Source of the DNA: Baffinella frigidus
Lineage: Eukaryota > Cryptophyceae > Cryptomonadales > Baffinellaceae
Assembly (NCBI GenBank): GCA_026770585.1
Contig: MU646304.1
Span: 714,484-725,013, forward strand
Length of the DNA stretch: 10,530 bases
Direction of reading: 5' to 3'
A model generated the notes under the pieces. The model searched no databases and was not told the origin of the DNA. It worked only from the letters and a program-made list of their open reading frames with translations. The position numbers and the translations under genes are program-made. Shown here piece after piece: positions 6,288 through 10,530 of the stretch (positions are counted from its first letter, which is position 1; each line of letters starts with the position of its first letter).

Positions 6288-6444
6288 GGGGTTTAGGGTT
6301 TAGGGTTTAGGGTTTAGAGTAGAGGGTTGAGGGCTTAGGGGTTAGGGGTTAGGGTTTGGGGGTTTAGGGTTCAGGGTTTAGGGTTTAGGGTTTGGGGTTC
6401 AGAGTTTCAGGTTTAGGGTTCAGGGTTCAGGGTTCAGGGGTTTT
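6288..6444. repeat. TTTAGGG array (G-strand, degenerate)
   Basis: Starts with perfect TTTAGGG units, then becomes mixed with TTCAGGG, GGGGTTA and TTTGGGG variants. Orientation is opposite to the array ending at 6060. The two face outward from a 228-base spacer that holds the pyrimidine tract. Confidence 0.95.
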
Positions 6445-6570
6445 AACCCACTTAGGCAGAGCTAGAGGACCCGTCTCAGCCTGATCTGGTCTCGCCAAAC
6501 AGGGGTACCATGTATTGTATCACTCACCTCAAGGCTTAAGGGCCTATCTAGGACCTGTATCGAGAGTAAT

Positions 6571-6609
6571 AAAGAAGAAGACGAAGAAGAAGAAGAAGAA
6601 GAAGAAGAG
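6571..6609. repeat. GAA microsatellite
   Basis: GAA units with one GAC. The leading 18-mer AAAGAAGAAGACGAAGAA occurs exactly again at about 9305-9322 and 9494-9511 in the tandem unit near the right end, so it is a shared seed sequence. 6445-6570 shows nothing else. Confidence 0.85.
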
Positions 6610-6619
6610 ACGCCCCAAT

Positions 6620-6742
6620 GTACAGGAGTACCTCGCTCATAAGAAACCGCTCCCCCCTAGGACCCTTCAGTAGGCTCATGCCTAGGGCCCTACGATGGCC
6701 CTAGGGGGGGTGCGGTTTCTTATGAGCTAGGTACCCCTGTAC
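6620..6742. mobile_element. F2 foldback element, copy a (123 bp, intact)
   Basis: Arms 6620-6661 and 6700-6742 are complementary over about 42 bp with three mismatches and one indel. The ends read GTACAGG...CCTGTAC and the arms contain CTCATAAGAAACCGC. The 38-base centre holds two short hairpins: TAGGC/GCCTA and GGGCC/GGCCC. No frame is present, so it would be non-autonomous. Confidence 0.7.
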
Positions 6743-6812
6743 CGGGACTGGGCTCTGCTGCATTCCAAAGTCAACACATTTGTAGCACACACCCGGAGTG
6801 TCATCTTGAGAC

Positions 6813-6948
6813 TATCGTCTCAAAGAATGTATTAATCCAAGCCTTTCCTGACAACGAAATTTACTACACAAATGCTTTACCATTACTAGTATGATCCAAT
6901 TGTGTAATTTTCATGGGCAGAAACTTTAATTAATATATTCTCTCAGAT
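6813..6948. mobile_element. MITE-like element, copy B (diverged, inverse to copy A)
   Basis: 6852-6906 aligns with the reverse complement of 9972-10026 at about 45 of 55 bases (core CAACGAAAT.TACTAC.CAAAT). Eight of the ten differences are transitions. Outer parts align more loosely (GTATTAATC and TTAATTAAT segments), and the two ends of this copy still look like inverted repeats of each other. No open frame fits inside. Confidence 0.6.
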
Positions 6949-7520
6949 TAAATAGTCCGTCGATGCGACTGATGCAGAGCTACTACCAAAAACCCACAGC
7001 CCCCGGGGGGACGAAATCCACCCCAAAACGGCTCCAATCCCATCCCTAAAGTTGTGGCTGGCCACATTTGAAAGCAGAAACTAACGCTTTAAAAATGCAT
7101 TTATCTTTTTTTACTACCAAAACTTCCTTTGAAACCCAAATTCGTTTTAAAACGATTAGATGGACAGGGTGGGCCAAGGCTTTGCAGTAGCAGGAGGGAC
7201 TTCGGGCGGCTGGTACGCTTCCAAAAGTGGCGAGTCGCGTCTTAAGTTGTGGAAATTGGAGCTTTTAGGTGCTAGGGGGCAACTTTGCTATGCCCCGGCG
7301 CACCGTGCACTCTCAGCGCCCCCCTGATCTGCTGACGAGAACGTCCATTTTGGGGGTCGCTGTCCGTCTATTCGCCTTTCAAAGTGTGTCGATCTAATTA
7401 CACCCTTTATTTGGGACGTGGCAAACTTCTTGCAATGCATTTAACCGCAAAAGTTCTTAGATGGACCGTAGTGTTACGCATCCGGGCGCGGGAGGAAGAG
7501 CTAGGGGGGACCTTTTGCCA
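6949..7520. other. AT-richer non-coding stretch with one decayed repeat
   Basis: No gene is supported. The only clear repeat is 7284-7318, which recurs at 7946-7980 (listed separately). TTAGATGGAC occurs twice (7157-7166 and about 7459-7468), and ATGCATTTA also occurs twice nearby, hinting at a decayed 300-bp-scale duplication. Confidence 0.4.
7284..7318 (+). repeat. 35-bp dispersed direct repeat, copy 1
   Basis: Matches 7946-7980 at 31 of 35 bases (core ATGCCCCGGCGC). All four differences are transitions, and three lie at CpG positions of the other copy. A shorter third match, TTTGCCATACCCC (7514-7526), runs into the left end of an F1 element. Confidence 0.7.
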
Positions 7521-7625
7521 TACCCCTTAAGTAGCGAGTAGGTGCATACGCCCTACCGTAGGGCCCTAGGACCTGCCTACGACCTCTTGGCGGCCAATTT
7601 TGACCGCCTCGCCACTTAAGGGATA
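7521..7625. mobile_element. F1 foldback element, copy d (105 bp, inverse orientation)
   Basis: TACCCCTTAAGTAGCGAG (7521-7538) and CTCGCCACTTAAGGGATA (7608-7625) are inverted repeats with two mismatches over 18 bp. Its reverse complement aligns along nearly its whole length with copy c (5181-5286). Internal hairpins are GCCCTACCGTAGGGC (7550-7564) and GGCGGCCAA/TTGACCGCC (7589-7608, one mismatch). The left flank TTTGCCA matches the flank of an unoccupied related sequence at 7946, so the insertion point may be visible. Confidence 0.7.
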
Positions 7626-7726
7626 CCCACTCGAGGCTAGAAATGGGACCATTTTAAAACAGAGCTTCTTTTACAAGTGAAGGGGGAAAAAGAAATGTGT
7701 AGTAATTTTCATACACATGGTGGCAT

Positions 7727-7780
7727 TTGGTCACGTAGCTCAAGTTATAACTTGAGCTATAACTTGAGCTACGTGACCAA
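7727..7780. repeat. Palindromic hairpin with perfect 23-bp arms
   Basis: Arms 7727-7749 and 7758-7780 are perfectly complementary with the 8-base loop ACTTGAGC. The central GCTCAAGTTATAACTTGAGC is itself a perfect 20-bp palindrome, and TATAACTTGAGC then repeats, so the structure can slip between two pairings. Weaker complementarity (GGCAT/ATGCC) extends beyond the arms. Confidence 0.9.
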
Positions 7781-7945
7781 GCATGCCCGTGACTGGTACT
7801 AAATTTAACAACCCCACATTTAAAATACCCCCTTTTCCAGCCTCGAGTGGACCCCGAGGGATCGTTGCCGGACTATTCATAAGTGGATATCCTGGGTGTG
7901 CGGTACTCATCCGTCAACTTTTGAGAGAAAAAGGATATGGGACCT

Positions 7946-7980
7946 TTTGCCATGCCCCGGCGCGCCGCGCGCTCTCAGCG
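7946..7980 (+). repeat. 35-bp dispersed direct repeat, copy 2
   Basis: The CpG-rich copy of the 7284 repeat, carrying CGCGCCGCGCGC where the other copy has TG and CA. It lies just before the large heptamer mosaic. 7781-7945 contains no gene I can support. Confidence 0.7.
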
Positions 7981-7992
7981 TCTCCCTGCTTC

Positions 7993-8515
7993 GGGGTTTG
8001 GGGTTTAGGGTGTAGGGTTTGGGGTTGAGGGTTTGGGGTTTAGGGTTTAGGGTTTGGGGTTTAGGGTTTAGGGTTTCGGGCTTCGGGTTTGGGGTTTGGG
8101 GTTTGGGGTTTGGGGTTTGGGGTTTGGGGTTTGGGGTTCATGGTTTGAGGTTCAGGGGTTTCAGGTTTCGGGGTTCGTGTTCAGGGTTCAGGGTTCAGGG
8201 TTCAGGGTTCAGGGTTCTGGGTTTCGGGTTTCGGGTTTCGGGTTCAGGGTTCAGGGTCCAGGTTTTAGGGTTTCGGACTCCACGCCCAGAGCACTCACTC
8301 GGGTTCAGGGTTCAGGATTTCGGGTTCCGGGTTCCGGGTTCCGGGTTCCGGGTTTCGGGTTTCGGGTTCGGGGTTTCGGACTCGCTGTCCAGAGCACTCA
8401 CTAGCGTTCAGGGTTCCGGGTTTCGGGTTTCGGGTTCCGGGTTCCGGGTTCCAAGTTCCGGGTTCCTGGTTCCGGGTTCCGGATTTCCGGTTCCGGGTTT
8501 CGGGTTTCGGGTTGA
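7993..8515. repeat. Mosaic telomere-like array: TTTAGGG, TTTGGGG, TTCAGGG, TTTCGGG, TTCCGGG
   Basis: G-strand heptamers change variant in blocks: mixed TTTAGGG/TTTGGGG to about 8085, TTTGGGG to about 8137, TTCAGGG about 8180-8214, TTTCGGG about 8219-8240, then TTCCGGG and TTTCGGG blocks to 8515. Two non-heptamer spacers share CCAGAGCACTCACT (8286-8299 and 8389-8402), giving a 103-bp higher-order period. Long frames here (GFGVWGL, GFRVPGS) come from the period and are not genes. Confidence 0.95.
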
Positions 8516-8646
8516 GCGTACCGCAGACGCGGATCCCACGATCGTGTCTTCGCGTGTCCGGAGGTCCTCTGAGGAGGCGTAGGGGTGGAGAGAGCCTGCG
8601 CCGAGCCTGCGGGGTTTCGGTGTGGGGTTTGGGGTTTGGGGTTTGC

Positions 8647-8669
8647 TTTTTTTTTGGGGGGGGGGGGGG
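8647..8669. repeat. T9-G14 homopolymer junction
   Basis: Nine T are followed immediately by fourteen G inside the heptamer field. It may be a replication-slippage product of TTTGGGG. The exact lengths are likely to be unreliable in sequencing. Confidence 0.8.
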
Positions 8670-8675
8670 AGAGGA

Positions 8676-8815
8676 GGGTTAGGGTTTGGGGTTTGGGGTT
8701 TGGGGTTTGGGGTTTGGGGTTTGGGGTTTGGGGTTTGGGGTTTGGGGTTTGGGGTTTGGGGTTTGGGGTTTGTGGTTTGTGGTTTGGGGTTTGGGGTTTG
8801 GGGTTGAGGGTGGAG
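8676..8815. repeat. TTTGGGG heptamer array
   Basis: About 18 nearly perfect TTTGGGG units, with two TTTGTGG near the right end and a GGTTGAGGG exit. A shorter run of the same variant (8622-8645) lies to the left of the T/G homopolymer. This block is much more uniform than the neighbouring mosaic, which suggests recent expansion of one variant. Confidence 0.95.
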
Positions 8816-9095
8816 GATTTAGGCCTCCTCACCAAAATGCGCGGGTCGCCAGCCCACTCGGAAAATGGTTTAGGGACACCCGGAAACGGGGGGGTTTAGG
8901 GACCACTCGGAAAAGGGTTTAGGGTTTGGGGACGCACCTCGATCTTGTCAAGCCACTCATGAGCCGTGTTGCTGGAACCTACGCCTGAATCGTGCGACAC
9001 TTCCGAGGTGGGCCCTTCGGCGCGTTGCCTTTTGGACCACGCTATCCTAGCTGACCTTCGGATGAATCTATCCTAGGCTTCCGAGTAGTACAGAG
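8816..9095. other. Non-coding, degenerate GGTTTAGGGAC repeats and first CCTCGATCTTGTCAAGCC copy
   Basis: 8865-8930 has three loose units of CACTCGGAAA..GGTTTAGGGA type. CCTCGATCTTGTCAAGCC at 8937-8954 is the first of four copies (others at 9118, 9340 and 9527). After it, CTCATGAGC and GCTGGAAC match the fourth copy, so this is an outlying relative of the tandem unit. No gene is supported. Confidence 0.5.
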
Positions 9096-9117
9096 GAAGA
9101 AAACGGCAGAGGGGTAA

Positions 9118-9339
9118 CCTCGATCTTGTCAAGCCCCTCATCATCTGCAATTCAGAAAACACGTGTTTTCGTGAAAACACGTGTTTTCGTGAAAACACGT
9201 GTTTTCGTGAAAACACGTGTTTTCGTGGCCAAAATTCGGCGGCAAAGAACCCCCCCCCCAAAAAAACCCCCTCTGGAGAGATGAGAAAACAGGCTTGATA
9301 CTAACAAAGAAGAAGACGAAGAAAACGGCAGGGGGGTAA
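9118..9339. repeat. Tandem unit A (222 bp) with four CACGTG palindromes
   Basis: The unit runs from CCTCGATCTTGTCAAGCC to the next copy at 9340. Order inside: TCATCATCTGCAATTCA, four 16-bp palindromes, GGCCAAAATTCGGCGGCAAA, a C-run then an A-run, GATGAGAAAACAGGCTTG, TACTAAC, a GAA-rich stretch and AACGGCAG. Unit B repeats this order. The length difference of 35 bases is close to two palindrome periods (36). Confidence 0.9.
9155..9224. repeat. Four tandem 16-bp palindromes GAAAACACGTGTTTTC
   Basis: Perfect palindromes lie at 9155-9170, 9173-9188, 9191-9206 and 9209-9224, each separated by GT, giving an 18-bp period. Each centre is CACGTG, the E-box/G-box core bound by bHLH and bZIP factors in other eukaryotes. 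Because the unit is symmetric, both strands read as hexapeptide repeats (RKHVFS), which is a by-product. Confidence 0.95.
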
Positions 9340-9526
9340 CCTCGATCTTGTCAAGCCCCCCATCATCTGCAATTCAGAAAACACGTGTTTTCGTGAAAAC
9401 ACGTGTTTTCGTGGCCAAAAATCAGCGGCAAAGAACCCCCCCCCCCAAAAAAAAACCCTCTGGGGAGATGAGAAAACAGGCTTGATACTAACAAAGAAGA
9501 AGACGAAGAAAACGGCAGGGGGGTAA
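9340..9526. repeat. Tandem unit B (187 bp) with two CACGTG palindromes
   Basis: Same order of parts as unit A, with palindromes at 9377-9392 and 9395-9410 only. Outside the palindromes the two units differ by a few bases and by C-run and A-run length, indicating recent duplication. A third copy of the leading motif begins at 9527 but then diverges to a sequence like that at 8937. Confidence 0.9.
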
Positions 9527-9587
9527 CCTCGATCTTGTCAAGCCGCTCATGAGCTGCGTCGCTGGAACTTGCGTCGCCTGCACGCGA

Positions 9588-9627
9588 GAGAGACACTTCA
9601 GTCACTGGGTGCGTGCCATCCGTTTAT
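9588..9627 (+). repeat. 40-bp direct repeat, left copy
   Basis: Matches 9864-9903 at 34 of 40 bases (core CAGTCACTGG and TCCGTTTAT). The two copies bracket the GTGTGAGAGG minisatellite. Confidence 0.65.
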
Positions 9628-9765
9628 CTTCGTATACTGTTGTATACTCGGTGATATACGACTCTGGGTAGGTGACTCTCTAGAGCATCTTTCTGCTCTC
9701 GCGTGTCGCCTCCCAGAGGCGCCCCGCGAGTGTACAAGCCTCGACGCGCAAGCCCCGTTGAGCCA

Positions 9766-9853
9766 GACAGTGTGAGAGGGTGTGCGAGAGGGTGTGCGAG
9801 ACAGTGTGAGAGGGTGTGAGAGAGGGTGTGCGAGAGGGTGAGAGAGAGAGCGC
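9766..9853. repeat. GTGTGAGAGG/GTGTGCGAGA minisatellite
   Basis: About eight units of 8-12 bases alternate between GTGTGAGAGG and GTGTGCGAGAGG, grading into GAGAGA at the right. The strand asymmetry is purine plus T. Minus-strand frames across it read HTLSHTLS-type repeats and are not supported as genes. Confidence 0.85.
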
Positions 9854-9863
9854 ATACCTCCGG

Positions 9864-9903
9864 GAGAGAAACTGCAGTCACTGGATTCGTGCACTCCGTT
9901 TAT
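9864..9903 (+). repeat. 40-bp direct repeat, right copy
   Basis: Partner of 9588-9627, 276 bases away in the same orientation. It lies just before the MITE-like element. Confidence 0.65.
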
Positions 9904-9924
9904 GCGTGCGTACCCTCCGTTTTA

Positions 9925-10061
9925 ATCTCCGTAAAAGTAGTAATTAATAGCTTTTGGGCAACGAAATGTACTGCACGATTGGGTCATGCTAGCAATAGTG
10001 AAGTATTTGGGTAGTATATTTCGTTGCGCCAAAAGCAACTGATTAATGCTTTTGCGGAGAT
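9925..10061. mobile_element. MITE-like element, copy A (137 bp, about 50-bp terminal inverted repeats)
   Basis: The left arm (9925 to about 9974, starting ATCTCCG) and right arm (about 10011-10061, ending CGGAGAT) are complementary at about 80 percent over 50 bp. Shared blocks include GCTTTTGG and CAACGAAAT. The 36-base centre is unique, and no protein frame fits. A diverged inverse copy lies at 6813-6948. This fits a non-autonomous DNA-transposon derivative; the parental transposase family and target duplication are not determined. Confidence 0.65.
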
Positions 10062-10096
10062 GGGTCTATGGATCTCCGGCATTTCTGGATTTTACT

Positions 10097-10152
10097 GCCC
10101 CAAACCCCAAACCCCAAACCCTCAATCCTAAACCCTGAACCCTAAAAAAACC
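10097..10152. repeat. CCCCAAA/CCCTAAA array (C-strand)
   Basis: Short array of CCCCAAA units then CCCTCAA, CCTAAA and CCCTGAA, ending in an A-run. It is the reverse orientation of the TTTGGGG array at 8676-8815. Confidence 0.85.
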
Positions 10153-10193
10153 TTCGCAGATTAGTAAACCGTGGGGGGACTCTCCCAGCTATC

Positions 10194-10246
10194 TCTAAAC
10201 CCTGAAACCTCAACGCCCAACCCCAATCCCAAACCCCTAACTCAAA
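10194..10246. repeat. Degenerate C-strand heptamers
   Basis: Decayed CCCTAAA-like units (CCCTGAAACCTCAACGCCCA and following). The spacer 10247-10334 shows no feature. Confidence 0.7.
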
Positions 10247-10334
10247 CGAGATGTCAACACACAAAGGAGGCGGCTGGTAGGGGCACGGACCAGCGATTTC
10301 TTGGGGTTCGTTTGCTCTGCAGTGACTGACGCTG

Positions 10335-10530
10335 TTTTCGGGGTTTGGGCTTCAGGGGTTAGGTTTTAGGGTGCGAGGTCTAGGTTTTAGGGTGTAGGGT
10401 GTAGGGTGTAGGGTGTAGGGTGTAGGGTGTGGGGTGTAGGGTGTAGGGTGTAGGGTGTGGTGTGTGGGCTGTAGGGTGTAGGGTGTAGGGTGTAGGGTGT
10501 AGGGTGTAGGGTGTAGGGTTTAGGGTGTAG
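10335..10530. repeat. TGTAGGG heptamer array running off the window
   Basis: After mixed TTCAGGG and TTTTAGGG units (10335-10390), the sequence is nearly uniform TGTAGGG to the window end, with a few TGTGGGG and one TTTAGGG near the last bases. It is the reverse complement type of the 5931-6060 array. Its right boundary is outside the window. Confidence 0.95.

Noticed and set aside
5919-6296. 125-codon frame with TLHPTPY repeats and a poly-Pro tail
   Set aside because: It is the translation of the CCCTACA array followed by the pyrimidine tract. No coding bias independent of the repeats is seen.
8019-8922. Long open frames on both strands with GFGVWGLGF, GFRVPGS or NPKPQTP repeats
   Set aside because: A 7-bp array without stop codons gives open frames with a 7-residue period in several frames. 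Overlapping frames on both strands have the same property, so none is evidence of a gene.
9073-9261. Minus-strand frame with RKHVFS hexapeptide repeats
   Set aside because: The repeat is the 18-bp palindrome period read in frame. The other strand gives a similar peptide, and flanking codons show no coding signal.
9118-9555. CRISPR array
   Set aside because: The 18-bp period units are adjacent palindromes with only GT between them, not repeats with unique spacers, and the large units are tandem duplicates.
9598-9894. Minus-strand frames with HTLSHTLS repeats
   Set aside because: Translation of the GTGTGAGAGG minisatellite. Two overlapping frames are both open for compositional reasons.

Overview
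This window looks like subtelomeric or interstitial-telomeric DNA from a unicellular eukaryote with plant-type heptamer telomeres (TTTAGGG). The main reason is that roughly 1.3 kb of it is TTTAGGG-like heptamer array in both orientations. The rest is mostly short foldback and inverted-repeat elements, palindromes, homopolymer runs and microsatellites. No bacterial operon, ribosome binding site pattern, rRNA or tRNA is visible. TTTAGGG telomeres occur in land plants, many green algae, cryptophytes, dinoflagellates, chromerids and coccidian-type apicomplexans. The sequence alone does not let me choose among them.

Layout. 1-77 is pure G, probably an assembly or sequencing artefact. 398-1177 on the minus strand is the only convincing protein-coding gene: an unrecognised protein of about 259 residues with a five-fold decapeptide repeat and a Gly/Pro/Met/Ile-rich tail. 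A heat-shock-element-like site (1424-1441) and an A/T-rich TATA-like site (1364-1372) lie upstream of it. 1443-3720 has no convincing gene but holds a perfect 47-bp palindrome (2060-2106), smaller hairpins and three copies of a fragment that reads VSAYVGS.KNLKDLK in one frame. 3722-4103 is a CCCTAAA array with a short head-to-head junction at its left edge.

4160-5853 is a dense cluster of foldback elements (families here called F1 to F4) rich in CCTAGG and GCCCTAC/GTAGGGC. 5931-6060 is a CCCTACA array and 6288-6444 a TTTAGGG array in the opposite orientation, separated by a pyrimidine tract. 6620-7780 carries further foldbacks, a MITE-like element and a 54-bp palindromic hairpin. 7993-8815 is a mosaic of TTTGGGG, TTCAGGG, TTTCGGG and TTCCGGG heptamers. 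8937-9555 holds a tandem unit whose core is an array of a 16-bp palindrome centred on CACGTG. 9588-10061 has a GTGTGAGAGG-type minisatellite inside a direct repeat, then a complete MITE-like element. The window ends in heptamer arrays, the last being TGTAGGG (10391-10530).

The most interesting structure is the F1/F2 foldback group. At least six short elements (90-123 bp) have an outer stem enclosing two separate internal hairpins, so each could fold as a T or three-way-junction shape. The internal hairpins differ in sequence from copy to copy but stay self-complementary. That points to selection for shape or to a hairpin-templated copying mechanism. All long open frames over the heptamer arrays (GFGVWGL-type translations) are shadows of a 7-bp repeat and are not annotated as genes.
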